Shown: positions 21,958-33,898, counted from the stretch's first letter. The stretch: DNA of 64,000 bases from Aplidium turbinatum (GCA_918807975.1 OU964924.1:16785695-16849694), one strand, 5' to 3'. Program-made: numbers and translations. Notes: generated from the letters alone by a model not told the origin.

Positions 21958-22260
21958 TCCGGGAACATCGTAAATCTGGGGTGGTAAAAGAATAGACCCT
22001 CGGCCCCAGAGGCTCACACGACGACCACCCTCTTCATCATAATCAGGAGACACATCCATGGATCTATCGTCAAGATGTAAATCATAAAAATCATTCAAAT
22101 CACATTCCCAATCACTCCCCGGGCTGTCATTGACAACATGCGGAAACGAAACTTCTCTATCAGCAATATCAAAATTGTCCTCGCTGTCTGTGTCAGCAAA
22201 AATCTGACCTACCGCTTCCTCCGTATTGAATCCACTACCTCGCACATTGCTCCCCGACAT
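21958..22260 (-). pseudogene. piggyBac transposase, N-terminal acidic region
   Basis: The frame begins MSGSNVRGSGFNTEEAV at 22260 and continues through an acidic stretch (DTDSEDNFDI, SPGSDWECDLNDF) typical of the N-terminus of piggyBac/PGBD transposases. It ends at the LINE insertion; the DDD core is not found. Its orientation and distance from the right TIR fit a transposase start. Confidence 0.65.
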
Positions 22261-22769
22261 TTTAAAGTTTGATGTTTTTAAACAGCTACAAATAACTTCT
22301 AGTGCATAGAAACAAGCCAAGCTGGCGCGTGCAAGTCAATAACTAGCTTTAACAAGGTTTTAACTGACTACCCGGTATTACCGAGTACACGCATTTCACC
22401 GACATGTTGCTATACCCGGTAACACCGGGTACACGCACTGAAAGGGTTAAGTTCCTTGTCGCTTTTACTGGTGTTTATTTTCAGTCTGATTTGAGTTTAC
22501 AGTTTCTGTCTTCAGAGTAACCTAGCTGCATTTTTAGCTGAACAAACTTCTCTAATAGAGGAATTGTAGATGGTTTTACTACAGTATATAATAATCATTC
22601 GCTATCCCCGCTTGCAGCAGATTGCGCATCAACATGGGTTACTTGACAGGTTTCCATGTGATCTTATCAGCCGTACTGCTTCCATGCTGGCTCAAGGCAG
22701 ATTGGAAGAGGGTGATATGTCACAAGGTTATTACTCGTTTTATTCTCACTGCGTTATGCAAGAAAGAAC

Positions 22770-22880
22770 ACAATCAGTACCCTTTTTTAAAGTCTTTTGG
22801 TATGACCCGACCTGGAATCGAACCCAGGGCTACCAGCACCAGAATTTTTGTTAGCGACTTTCACCTCAAAAACTCTGAGT
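22770..22880 (-). mobile_element. Possible tRNA-derived SINE remnant
   Basis: On the minus strand GGTTCGATTCC is a perfect polymerase III B box, with the stem CCTGG / CCAGG around it. The upstream A box is weak (GGTGAAAGTCGCTAAC). It may be a tRNA pseudogene or SINE head. Confidence 0.4.
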
Positions 22881-22979
22881 CAACCCATATAGGCTACGAA
22901 AAGGTGACTGAGCATCAAAATTTTTTTCGAGTTAGTTGTAAGAATAGCGTTTTGAGCCAGATTGAAAAACAATAATGTG

Positions 22980-24310
22980 CATAATCTTTGTGATAATGAT
23001 TGAAGACATTTATCTGCATTACAAAATGGCATTCCTGCATTCATTGAATCTTTGTAAATATTTGATTTAGGACAGTGTTTTTGTTATTTATCAAGTATTA
23101 TTGATCATATGATGCATCAATAACGCAAATTTTTTGTTGTTTGTGTTGTGCGTGTTAATTTCTCAGGGTGTATTCTAGCTTAATATAGTTTTTTTAGCAT
23201 TCATTTGTGCTTTTGGTGTTGTTCTTCCTTTGCCGAATATTGTGAATCAGTAAATCTACCATTTCAATGGATTAATAATAAATAGGTTATTTTTCATAAT
23301 TTTCATCCGATTTGCAAAAATTGAAACTGAATGTCCACTAATCCTTTTCGTAGAACACAATTTTTTTTATCTATCATGTTGTTGCTTTACTCATCACACT
23401 TTCAAAGGGTGAGAGTTAAAAATTTCAAAAACAAATGTTTTTCATCGATGTTGAATCACCCTAGTGTAGATACTTGGCTACTTAAGAAGGCATACTTGTA
23501 TGGCAAAAGCTGTACATAACCCTTCGATCAATTTAATGTGGCAGCCTATTCTCTATTTCTTCAATACAGACTATCTGTATTTTCGTTAAGGTTTTGCGCA
23601 ATGCGCATGCACGATTGCACATAGTCATGAGCACAAATGGAAATAATCACTTTTCCGTGTTTTACGATAAACCAAAACCAGAAAAACTGTTTGCGGCTGC
23701 CCTGCAACATTATTACTTATTTTGGTAAACTGTAATAAATAATACTTTAACTTTAAATGACATAAACAATAAGATAGGTCTTAGAATGTACTGTTGTATC
23801 TTAAACTCAGGGCTAAAATTGAAATTAAAATTAACCCTCTCCCTTACTGTAAGTGGAATATTCTATGCAATTCACATCTACGCAACATTGCAACAATGCA
23901 CAGTTGCACACCAGTCACCAATCGCACACTACAGCTTTATTCAGTTTCACTGGCCAATGGCCATCTTCAGAAACAAAGGGCAAACATATCATCAACAGAT
24001 AGGACATGGTTTGGAATTTCAGGTTTTGATACCATAAAACGATTGATTCTATTTTAAGTGAAATACAAGTCTAGTAAAATACAACACGTTTAAGCACTAT
24101 GCGCTTTAAAACCGATTTTGTCTGTATTATGATTATATTTATTCACTCAAGCGACAGCAAAAAAACATTTTGACATAAATTGAGGTGTAATTGCTTTTTT
24201 AATGATTAAACAAAAACATGGGTAATTCAATCATAATGAGAACCATACAGTGTGCTTTAATGCAAAACATAAAAGCAGTTTTAAGTGTATCATCATCATA
24301 ATAGGAACTC
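22980..24310. other. SEC22 intron sequence, nothing recognised
   Basis: AT-rich sequence with short open frames only. No terminal inverted repeats, LINE motifs or exon-like segments were recognised. Confidence 0.5.
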
Positions 24311-24312
24311 AC

Positions 24313-24473
24313 CAAACTCAATAAAAGCATACGGCCTGGAAACAGAGCTGACTCTGTTGCCATATTGAACAAAAAACTCAGAAGATAATTCATCCAGATA
24401 TCCAAATGCTAGTTTTTTGCTAAAGCTTGATTCACAAAGGATGAGATAGCAAATACCCTTAGCAATCATATAA
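24313..24473 (-). CDS. SEC22B: SEC22 R-SNARE, longin-domain exon
   Basis: The exon encodes YMIAKGICYLILCESSFSKK, LAFGYLDELSSEFFVQYGNR and VSSVSRPYAFIEF. It corresponds to the central and late strands and the helix of the SEC22B longin domain, which controls cargo sorting and SNARE folding. The acceptor TTTGCAG ends at 24474 and the donor GTGAGT starts at 24312. The 161-bp exon begins with the third base of a His codon opened in the previous exon and ends with the first base of the Asp codon completed in the next, so both phases match. No stops or shifts. Upstream intron 19.1 kb. Confidence 0.95.
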
Positions 24474-25217
24474 CTGCAAAAGAATAAGAAATTTATGTAT
24501 TACTAACTTTTTAGTACCAGATTTCAGAAAACACGTAGTGGGGTTCAATGAGTTTAAAGGGTTCCATGAAAGTTCTTCTATTTTTAGGGGAATTGATTTC
24601 TTGCTTCACTATATTGATGCGTCATTCTGATGTTTAAAACCACTGTGTCGCATTCACATTCCAAGTAGGCCAGTTAGTTAAACAAGGGGTTATTTCTTAC
24701 TGAAAGTTTTAAAATACCGGTAACTGTTTATTTGTTGGTGTCTAATCACTTTTTGAAGTGAAAAACAAAATACTTGATTTTCTGACAAGCAATTTGTAAT
24801 TTTTGTTAGTGGTTGTTCTGTGACAAACACGAAAGTACATCATGGGTTCCGCGATGACAAGAAGGTTGAAAAGTGCTGATCTGGACACTATGCGCAAGAA
24901 ACAGATGCTTTCTCAATCCTGCCAAGTTTGATTGATTCCAGTTGTTTTTATTACATGAATCCTGATCTGTGGAAGCTTGAAGATTTAGATTAAGTGAAAA
25001 GGAAGAGTACTGTCAATGCCTACTATCATATTGTTGGATTTTATCGTATTTACAGCAGGTCAGAACAAACCTTCGGTTTTATAAGTCACCTACAATATAT
25101 ACAGCATGGACCATTGTTCCTGTATCTTGATAACATAGTTAATAACATGTTTAAAGATGGATAGAAATATTGTCTTCCTTGCCATCTCGTGTTACTAATG
25201 TCAATCTTTAAGTATAA

Positions 25218-25736
25218 CTAATATATACCAATTTTCAACCAACTAAACCTTTCAACAAGCAAAAATATTAATGTTAAAAAAACAAGCCATGCAAAAAAAG
25301 CTATAGCTGTGCAGTGTGCAGGAAAAAGATTTCTTAAACCAGTATAGTCGTCAATTTGGTCTACATACAACTTGCTGTTCAATTGCAGTTGATCACTATT
25401 CTTGCAATTCAAGTATTTTGGAAAAGTGAGTCGGACTAAATATGATTGATCAGTAGAAGCAAAAATGAAAAAAATATGATGCTGGAGAATTGTATTGTAC
25501 ATAAGGTGTTCTATGCTTTTATTAAGTGCATGTTTTCTAGACTGATGAGTTGTTAATTTCTGATTAATGTCAATATTGAAAACTTTCGTTATATCTGCAA
25601 TTATAATAAAAATATATGCCGGATTTATTCGAAAATAAGTTACAACCCTAACTCTGGCCTGGTAAAATGACACAAAATTTTTAAATTGCACTTTGATATT
25701 ACTCGTGTAGAAGTTGCACTCTGACTCCGTGGGCAA
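25218..25736 (-). CDS. Hypothetical 172-codon open frame
   Basis: An uninterrupted frame starting MPTESECNFYTSN and ending in a strong hydrophobic helix AIAFFAWLVFLTLIFLLVER near the C-terminus, with a second hydrophobic stretch AYIFIIIADI. I do not recognise a family. It lies alone in an AT-rich SEC22 intron, with no visible TIRs or splice context, and may be chance; such a length without a stop is unusual but not decisive. Confidence 0.2.
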   Translation of the reverse strand: MPTESECNFYTSNIKVQFKNFVSFYQARVRVVTYFRINPAYIFIIIADITKVFNIDINQKLTTHQSRKHALNKSIEHLMYNTILQHHIFFIFASTDQSYLVRLTFPKYLNCKNSDQLQLNSKLYVDQIDDYTGLRNLFPAHCTAIAFFAWLVFLTLIFLLVERFSWLKIGIY

Positions 25737-25799
25737 ACATTCAGCACAAAGTTCTGTGTCTTATGCTCAAATAAATATGGTGTGGAAAGAATAGTAACT

Positions 25800-25930
25800 T
25801 CATGAATTCAAAAAGACCTGTTCACTTTTATTGACCTGGAAAAAATGTTTGATTGTGTGCTGCGAGAGGTGTTGTGGTGGGCAGTGAGGCTGGTTGGCGA
25901 GGAGGAATGGATTGTTCAGTAAGGCGATGT
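25800..25930 (+). mobile_element. Short RTE-type LINE reverse transcriptase fragment
   Basis: The forward frames give FIDLEKMFDCVLREVLWWA and RLVGEEEW, matching the FVDLEKAFDRVPR block and following helix of RTE-type reverse transcriptase, such as the element at 49-52 kb. One frame change. Isolated fragment of ~130 bp. Confidence 0.6.
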
Positions 25931-26424
25931 GAAATTTGAATGGACAAAATCGAATTATCACACAGGGTGACTACTGTTGTGTAGAGTATTTTTGTGAAGT
26001 TTTATGCAATAAAATCCAGTATCTGTAAACATGTAAGCATTTTAAGGTTAGTACTTGCTAATTCTTGCAAGGTGATTCCACAAAAAATACTATCACAACG
26101 CATCAATCCACGTGATCCAGATAGCGCGCTCTGAATGGCTAGTTAGGGAAAACGCGTTGTGTGCCGCACACAAGCGCGTTCAAGCGATTGCTGTCTGCTG
26201 CTGAGAGCCTGACTCCTGAGACTAGAGATTTATAGCTTGATGCTGATTACTGAAGATAAGGCTGCAAAATTCAGATAAGAAGTTGTGCTCAGCCGAACTG
26301 TTTGCTATAATTTTATGCTTGGTTGTTTAATATAATCATTCAGGCTTTGGTTCAAAGTTAGGTTAGGCTAGGTTTTCCAAATTGTGTAAAGTAGGAGGCA
26401 ATGTCTGTAATTATCAGGTCTTCT

Positions 26425-27880
26425 GGAATCATCATTCATCATCATTATCAGCCATTGTTGTTCCACTGCAGGATGAAGGCCTTCCCCATATCTTTATAAT
26501 TTTGTCTGTTTTTGCACATTTGTGTCCAGTGTTTGTCAAATTGGTAGAGTTCGTCTCGCCATCTTGTCTTCTGTTTCCCTCTTTTGCGTTTATTGTCAAG
26601 CGGTGTCCACTGTCCAGTCAGTAGCTCTTCTTGTCCATCTGTTGTCAGTTGTTCGCATGATATGTCCTGCCCAATTCCACTTTAAACTTTTTATTGTTTG
26701 AATGATATCTTTGATTTGTGTTTGTTGTCGTATCCATTTGGCTGGTTTCCTGTCTTTCTATGTAATGCCTAAGAGTACTTTTTCATGTGATCTTTGCGCA
26801 GTGCGTAGTTTGAGTGTTAGTGCTTTCGTTAAGTTCCATGTTTCTGCTCCGTATGTCATTGTTGGGAGAATGAATTGATTATATACTTTTCATTGAAATC
26901 GGTAATTTACTTTTAAATATTGAGCTCGCTCTTCCAAATGCCTGCCAACCAAGTGTAATTCTTCTTTTAATTTCTTCTTTATCAGGTGATGTGGTTACTA
27001 TTTGGCCAAGGTATATGTGTATTTGTTTCCGTTTTGGAGATTGGCTCCATCTAATGTAATGTTTTGGTTTCCTTTGACATGGTGATTGAACATAACTTGT
27101 GTTTTAGTCAAATTCATCTTGAGATCGACCTCTTTGCTTGTCTCGTCGAGTTCAGTCAACATCGTTTGGAGTTCATTGGGTGTTGACTGTTGAAGATATC
27201 AAAATGATGTCATCAGCAAACCTGAGATTGGATTCGCCATCTACATTGATACCTTTTTCTTCCCAATTTAAATTTTAAAAAATTTCTTCTAAGCATGCTG
27301 TGAAAAGCTTAGGAGAGATGGTGTCTCCTTACCTAACACCTCGTTTAAGTTGAAATTTGGCTGAGTCTTTGTGTAGTCTGTTAAGGAATAGCAATTTTGA
27401 TAGATGTGTTGAAGGATATTGATATATGTCTGGTCAATTGCTTGGTTTCTGATGGCTTGTAGCACTGCAGGGATCTGTATTGAATCAAACGCTTTACTGT
27501 AGTCAACAAAGGCAAGGCAGAGAGGCAAGTTGTATTCATTTGTTTTTTTCGATTATCTGGTTGATTGTTTGTAGATATCTATGGTGGATTAGCCACTTCT
27601 AAATCCAGCTTGTTCTCTTGGTTGGCATTCATCTAGTTGATTAGCTAGCCTATAGAAAAGGATCTTGGTGAAAAGTTTGTAGACACTACTAAGTAGACTG
27701 ATTGGTCGGTATTGGTTCAGATCTTTGTGATCTACTTTTTTGTGAAGCAAGATCATGATAGCAGTATTCCAGGCTTCCGGAGTCTTTCCCTGCTGAAGGC
27801 ATTCAGTGAAGAGGTTAGCTTGCCTTTTCAATATGGTCTCTCCAGTATCTTTTAAAAGATCATTAGTGTAGTTCTAATAA
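26425..27880 (-). mobile_element. RTE-like LINE, 5'-truncated, decayed
   Basis: Frames on the minus strand read, in order: TPEAWNTAIMILLHKKVD, YRPISLLSSVYKLFTKIL, EQAGFRSG, LCLAFVDYSKAFDSI, and near the end AGHIMRTTDNRWTRR and KTRWRDELYQF, then ATGATGATGAATGATG. This is reverse transcriptase plus the conserved 3'-terminal 'RWxDEL ... WN' tail of endonuclease-type (RTE-like) LINEs common in invertebrates. The YADD region is too decayed to call. Several stops and frame changes. It lies in the 19 kb SEC22 intron, sense to the gene. Confidence 0.75.
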
Positions 27881-29003
27881 GATGATGTTCTAATAAGAAC
27901 TGCTTATTCAGGTCAAGTTGCTATTTGTGGTTATGACATTTCTGCATTTTTGATATGTAGCTTTGAGAATGACACTAATAAAGTTCATTGTATTACTGAA
28001 GGCTCAGACAACTAAGTTTTCAGCACTTAAATTCTTAGTTCGGTCTACTGTATTATTATAGGCTATGTAGACTAGCCTTTTTTCAAAAAATTACATTAAT
28101 TTCTTTACATAGCCTATTATCCTTAATTCATAAAGCTGACGTTGTTGTGGGTAGCATTGTTAACTGTTAAATCATGCCTAAAAGTTCTAAAAAGAGAGTA
28201 AGAAGCACGGAAAGCTCTTCTGTCATAGGACCCTCGAAGGAGCTTCCCACTGCTGATTTACCAACACTACAATATGTTCTTACATTCTGTGCTTTCTTGA
28301 AGGTGATACTGAAGTACTTTACTACTGTAACTTTTTCTCTGACATGTTTTGATTAAGGTAGTGGCACAAAACATAGACCAACTCGTATATTTTCATATGG
28401 ATGAAGGGTACTTGTTAAAAGGGTACTTGCATGAGTGAACAGTACACGTACAATAACCAACCAGCAGACACTTTTCAAAACCTTAATGTGTTGAAATAAT
28501 TAATTGCACGTTCACAGAGATAGAGCACTCATGAGGAATTATTTTTTCAGGAAGCTGGAAAAAAGCTAACTATTCTCTTTTCAAATGAAGATCGCATTCC
28601 TAAAACAGAATTGAAGTTTTTCCTCTCCCAACGTTATCGTGGAGTAGAAGCACCGTTGTACCAAACTGGGCCATTTGACAAAAGAACAACGAAAACGCTT
28701 CAAAAGAGAGTTTACAAAAAGGTGAGTTTTTACATATCTTTTCAAATTTTTTTGTCTGGTAATTTTCTATGAAATGTACCAAACTTTTCTTCGATCACAG
28801 GCTTGTATGAGTATATTCTTTGATAACATGGTCATGCAGAGCCAGGTCCCATGTTGTGTACTGGGGTCGGTCAGTTGTTGTCATTGACGTGGCTCTTCTA
28901 ACAACATTTGTTGATTGGAGTCATATGAGAAAGAGAATGGGGTTACTGCCAGTTCTACAACCCCACTTGACCATTGCAGATGTAGTGCAACCAACTCTAG
29001 ATA

Positions 29004-30270
29004 CAAACGAAATCGGTTAATAGTATACCGCTTAAACGTATCAATCGTTTATTTGAATCAAAACCTGAAATCCCAAACCAAATCCAATGTAATGTTAAGT
29101 AAAAACATCGGATAAGCGTATACCGCTTAAAAGAATAAGTCGGATAAAAGCATCATGATTTGCTTCTCGTTTGCATACTTCATTCATTTAATCGTATAAT
29201 TGTACCTGTAAGCAAAAAGAGAATGTCTCTTTTTTGCTTTGCAATGTTCAAAGGCGAAATGAAGCAAAGGTGAGACAGACGCATGCGATCAAAACAAAGG
29301 CAAGTGTCTGTAATCCCTGACGATAATCTTATGTGCTAGACATTGCACTGCAAACAACCAATTTTCGCATAGCTGGGCTTCATTAAAACAGAAGAGCAGA
29401 CAAAAGGAATAATCACACTTCCCAATAAAGAAGTTGAAATGCTTTTGATGTTATCCGTCGGCAACTGGCCTTCCAAGGAATGGACAAGGACAAATTATTT
29501 CGGCTTGAGAGGGAAGCAAGCATGTCCAAAAGTTTAAACCAGATTACTTTGGAGAATTTTTTTTAATGCTGAATACAAGTAGCTTACTGTTGTGCAATAT
29601 AGTGCGTAATTTCATTTGTGCAGTTTCGTTCAGTTGAAGAACATTGCAAATTAATTATTTTACCAGGCAGCGCAAACGGTTTGAAAAAAAAACCTTTGCG
29701 ATTTCAAAACAAACAATGAGTGTGAGCCGCGTTTTTCTACGATACCTCTATTTTCGTAGGCCACGTTCCATACTCAAAACTACACAGCAGGTACAGAGCT
29801 AAAAATAGCACGCTTGAATCAAAAACTTCAACGCCAAAGTTCGCGTTGTGACGTCACAGATATCGGTGATATGAAAGATTGCCGATTTGTATTCCGATTG
29901 CTGCAACTTGCAGAAAAATGCTTTGATCATACATGCTCTCGCAGTCAGCAAAGCTGGTCTTTTTTACATTGATTAAACGTCTGTCGGACAATGAATCAAT
30001 GTAAAAAGGACAGTTTGCTGGCTGGAACATACAGCATAGTGTTTAACTGTTTATGTAACCCAAAACTAGCAAACTCTTCAAAGTTTAACCAGAATTGTAA
30101 ACAGTTGTAGGAAGTATCAGTTGCAATGTGCGTTGCAGCCTAGTCAGCACAGACGTCTTCTCAACAATTACGCCCATTCATGATAAACCTTTTTCTAGTA
30201 AATTGGTTAAACGAATCAATCGTATCAAAACGGCTGGCAAATAGGTGATACGATTAACCGATTTCGTCTG
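29004..30270. mobile_element. 1.27 kb inverted-repeat transposon, TA duplication
   Basis: The ends CAAACGAAATCGGTTAATAG and the complement of CAGACGAAATCGGTTAATCG differ at two of 20 positions and are flanked by TA (29002-29003, 30271-30272). Subterminal GTATACCGCTTAAA and CGGATAA motifs recur at the left end. No transposase. It contains a copy of the palindromic MITE at 29942-30025. TA duplication suggests Tc1/mariner-like mobilisation. Confidence 0.75.
29942..30025. repeat. ACATTGATTCAACGT palindromic MITE
   Basis: CAGTCAGCAAAGCTGGTC, TTTTTTACATTGATTAAACG, then the inverted half ATGAATCAATGTAAAAA and CAGTTTGCTGGCTGG. One of at least seven copies in the window. Confidence 0.75.
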
Positions 30271-31261
30271 TAGTAGGTGGTTTAAGGATTTCTCCTTTTC
30301 CTAAAGCATTTCCTCACGGGAAAGTGATTCAGATGTTCTGATTTCTATGTCTGTAAAGGCAGGCTTGTGCTTTCACTAAAGCTAGTCAGGCTATGTCGAG
30401 AAGATTTTTCTTGACTATCACTGATTTTTGCTGCCATTTGTCCGAAAGAGTATTATTTGTTATGTTTGGCATATTATATTGTTTTTCGTTGTGACAGTCA
30501 GAAAAAAAAAAAAAAAACTGAACTGCGATTTACATGGATTATTTTGTGTTCTTTACATTCATCATTCACACAAAAAACTTGTTTTTCAAGAGCCTCAAAC
30601 AACTGCAAGTAGATGACTTCGCTGCAGCAAAGAAGTCGCAAGTGGTAGAGAAAGAGAACTGGAAAAAACAGCAGGTTTCTGCAGCAATTGATGAAGAAAA
30701 TGACTCTCCTTTCGAACCAGCTGCACCTGGTACATCTGAATGTCACAATGCCCCGGTAACCAGTGATTATCCTGCTCTGCAATCTTTTGCTGTAAACATG
30801 TTAGAAAATATTCGCAAAGGCAGTAACTCTGGTGATGTTTCATGTCCGCACTTTTACCCCACCAAAATTAAATTTTGATGCCAACTCACTGTGCTCTTTA
30901 ATGGATTAGGACAATGCCACGCTTACCGAGTCTATCCTTACTTCACACTTGACCATTTCGAATGCCCTCATTTTCCTGCCCATACTCACTTACTCAGGCT
31001 GTGGAGCACCTCATTCGGGAAGTCACTAACGCCTGTAAAGTGTGGAAGTGTTGCTGGCCATCGACGACAGGATGGTATGATGTAAAAATAGATGTGAAAG
31101 TTGTTCTAATAGAGAAGTTTTACACTAATTTTGAACAGAAAGGCTAGCAGGTGAATCTGAGGATGACATTGTTTAATGTTTATACACAATGGCAGTTCAC
31201 TGATCGATCAACTCTAAAAACCTTAGTTTCTTCTTCATCATCTATCATAGACATTCTAACA

Positions 31262-31811
31262 CAGGGGTTCCCAACTTGGGGGCCATGGCCCCCTAGTGAG
31301 CCATGAGACTTTTTTAAGAGGGCTATGGAAACATTTGAAAAATAATAATAATTTTTTTTAATTTATCATGTCCAAGTCCACTCCAACACTATATAACAAA
31401 AAAAATAAATTAAAATTTAATAAAAATACTAGTAGCCTACATTTTGCTCAAATCTGTGGGTTTTCAACAATGTTACTTTTGAAGACAAAGCAGCGCAATG
31501 TCTTGAATATTCAGTATGACATGCGGCTTGCTCTTTCCACCACCAAACCAGCAATTAAGACATTGTCAGTGCAAAAACAAGCTCAACCATTACATTAACT
31601 GCATAATGTAATAACTAATTCATGTGCTATCATGTTTATTGTGTGAACATTGTATTTATATCATTTCAACTACTGGTTACTGTATAAACAAGTTTTTTAT
31701 TTAAAATGACGTTCCATAATTTTTTGAAAAAGGTTGAAAAAAGTAGGGTGGCCATTGATGTCTCAAAATTTTCAAAGGGGGCCACGGTATAAAAAAGGTT
31801 GGAAACCCCTG
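31262..31811. mobile_element. 550-bp non-autonomous hAT, exact 8-bp duplication
   Basis: The ends CAGGGGTTCCCAACTTGGGG and GGTTGGAAACCCCTG are flanked by TTCTAACA on both sides (31254-31261, 31812-31819). It interrupts the coding region of the third DDE-family copy between DRSTLKTL and the LTAHSF block. Confidence 0.9.
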
Positions 31812-33170
31812 TTCTAACATAAGCAGTAAACAAGCTTACAGCACACTCTTTCATAGCTAAGTGCCAAGCTAAGTATCTGTCAGAACGCAAACAAACACTA
31901 AACTTTAAAAGCTGTATTGCTATTTTGGATTTTGCAGAAAATTACAAGCTTGTTGTTCAAGATAAAGTGCAATCATTCCACTGGAATCAAAGTCAATGCT
32001 CAATACATCCAGTGGCATTTTATTACAAGAATTCTGAAGATAACTTTGTACAACCATCCATGTGTTTTATTTCAGATGATTTGTGCCATGATACAGCATT
32101 TGTCTACAAATTTTCCCATCAAATTACAACTTTTGTACGCCTTCCATTAAACAAAAAAATAAAGAAAATCGAATATTTTTCTGATGGATGTGCACTGTGC
32201 AGTTCAGTACAAAAACCTGCTTAACCTCTGTTGTCATAAAACTGATTTTGGAATGGATTGCTCCTGGACTTTTTAGCCACCAGTTATGGTACCAGTCACC
32301 AGTCTCTAGTCACCATAAAAGTTTGCCAACAGTCTCCTTGTGATAAAATAGGAAGCACAGTGAAACGATTGGCCACTAGAGCAAGTCTTCAAAGACCTTA
32401 CACAAACCAAATTCTCGATTTTAATGCATTAATGAAGTTCTGTAAAGAGCACATAAAAGTCATACAGGTTTTTGATATTCAAAGCAATGAACTTGAAAGA
32501 ATTCGACACAATCTTTCTGAAAGGTGGTATGTTCAAGGCTCCACTGTACAAGTGTACATGGCACATGATCTTTTCATTATTTTGCACCAAAATCTTCTCA
32601 CAATATTGCATTTAAAAGGATTAGTGATGATAAAGTATTTAGTGGAATACACAAATTCTTTGAAACTACTGCCTCTCTTTTTTAAAAGTTGGTGACTATG
32701 TTGTATGCACAATGCACATACGATTTATATTGGTGGATTGGCATGGTGCAAGAAGTTTTTAGGGATGAAGGAGATGTCAACTTCAAGTTCATGGTACTTC
32801 ATGGACCATCTCAATATTTCTATTGGCAGAGGGATAATTTCTGCTGTGTTCCTTCAGAGTATATTTTATGTGTTGTTTCATCTCCTATTTTATGTGTTGT
32901 TTCATCTCCATCTCCTGTAACAATATCTGGACGCAACTATGTAATCAAAAAAGAAGACTTGAAGAAAATTGAGCAAACCTTCAATGACCTTGTGTAGATA
33001 CTTGTGTACTGTGAAAACTGATTCTCAATTACCCAACCAGAAAATTGGCTTAATCAACCACTTAAAAAACTGCTATTGATGCATCCAACCTTAACCTGTT
33101 AAGCGTCACTCCTGGGAAATGAAGTTGCTTTCGTATTGTCATCTTTTTTGCCAATTATCGTGCACCGCGT

Positions 33171-33898
33171 CAGGGTTACCAGATGGCCTAAATTTCGGAC
33201 TAAAATCGATAAATTGGCCTCATTTCATTTACTGTGTATGACAGCTATCAAATCATTCGGACATTTAGCTTGTGCCCTAATTTGGCTGAATTTTTATGAC
33301 CTCTGAAAAGTTTTTTGGTTCAGTTCGTATTCCTAGCACCAGTTCTGTGCAGATTGTTTTCTGGGTATCAGCAAATCAAAGGGTGCAACGAAAGGCTATT
33401 CTGAGTTTTATGTTTTTTCTTGCCTGTCTGTCCCTGCATTAATTGCTACAATCGTGCGGCTTTTCGTCATGCTGTCATTCACATTTTACCAAGACAAACA
33501 CCAGAAACTAAATGAAAGGTTCTCTGCACATGAGAGATGTAGGCTACTCAACCCAAGAAGAAATTGAAAATTTAGCAATAAACATCGAAAGTATGCAATA
33601 GGAATTGGAGTTCTGCCATGTCTTGTGTTCTATAAAGCCTATGTTAGTTTTATGCAGTTTATGCACAACAACGCAACTTGTGTAAATTGCTAAAGAGTGT
33701 AGGCTAATAATTGCTTATTGCTTTCTCTGTTCTGTCACATTCTGGAGGTGCTTGATGGTTATGTGCCAATGTTTAATTTTTCTGCGAGAACAGTGAAGTG
33801 CTGAATGATAAATAAAACAATTTTTATCATTTTTTCTAAAATGTCCGAATTTCAGACTGATACTGTCTGAATTCCTTCAGGATTACCTGGCAACCCTG
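33171..33898. mobile_element. 728-bp hAT-like element nested in the TTAA element
   Basis: Ends CAGGGTTACCAGATGGCC and complement CAGGGTTGCCAGGTAATCC. Flanks CACCGCGT and CAACGCGC agree at six of eight bases, so the insertion is older or the duplication has drifted. Non-coding. Confidence 0.65.

Larger units (their letters stand above)
20339..22446 (-). mobile_element. piggyBac-like element, TTAA duplication
   Basis: TTAA (20335-20338) precedes CCCTTTCGCTGC and the complement of CCCTTTCAGTGCGTGTACCC precedes TTAA at 22447-22450, the hallmark of piggyBac. The right subterminal region repeats the ACCCGGTA..ACCGGGTACACGCA theme. The transposase start is on the minus strand (22260-21958). The element has received a small hAT (21260-21522) and a LINE tail (21640-21957), and most of the transposase is missing. 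It sits inside the 3' LTR of the Gypsy-type fossil, whose sequence is continuous across it. Confidence 0.85.
16955..22560 (+). mobile_element. LTR retrotransposon fossil, Gypsy-type, with later insertions
   Basis: Related LTR-type ends starting TGTTATTGCTT lie at 16955 and 20280. Between them, from about 17830 to 20200, the plus strand carries pieces of Gypsy pol in the usual order: reverse transcriptase, RNase H, an integrase region and a C-terminal tail. Gag and protease are not seen; their place is taken by another repeat (17160-17790). The 3' LTR is split by a piggyBac-like insertion at 20339-22446 and resumes at 22447. The copy is clearly broken in many places (roughly ten or more) and old. 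It lies in the SEC22 intron 15922/24313, antisense to the gene. Confidence 0.75.
28174..32997 (+). pseudogene. Third copy of the DDE-like transposon protein gene, with introns and insertions
   Basis: The plus strand carries, from about 31160, TQWQFTDRSTLKTL, LTAHSFIAKCQAKYLSERK, AILDFAENYKLVVQDKVQSF, HPVAFYYKNSEDNF, ISDDLCHDTAFVYKF, EYFSDGC, KIGSTVKRLATRASLQ and the C-terminal TYDLYWWIGMVQEVFRDEG and HGPSQYFYW. This is the same family as at 8.6-13.4 kb. The glutamate expected in EWHFFATSHGK is lost (CSWTFLATSYG). A possible 5' gene part uses ATG at 28174, donor after 28302 and an exon 28551-28721 with AG/GT borders; its link to the transposase is inferred. A hAT (31262) and a TA element (29004) are inserted. 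Confidence 0.6.

Noticed and set aside
2649-24473. SEC22 as a processed pseudogene
   Set aside because: Exons are separated by large introns with consensus splice sites and matching phases, with no stop or shift in any of the four.
28820-29115. Short frames between the putative exon at 28721 and the TA element as further exons
   Set aside because: They run into the TA-flanked transposon and show no motif of the DDE-like family.
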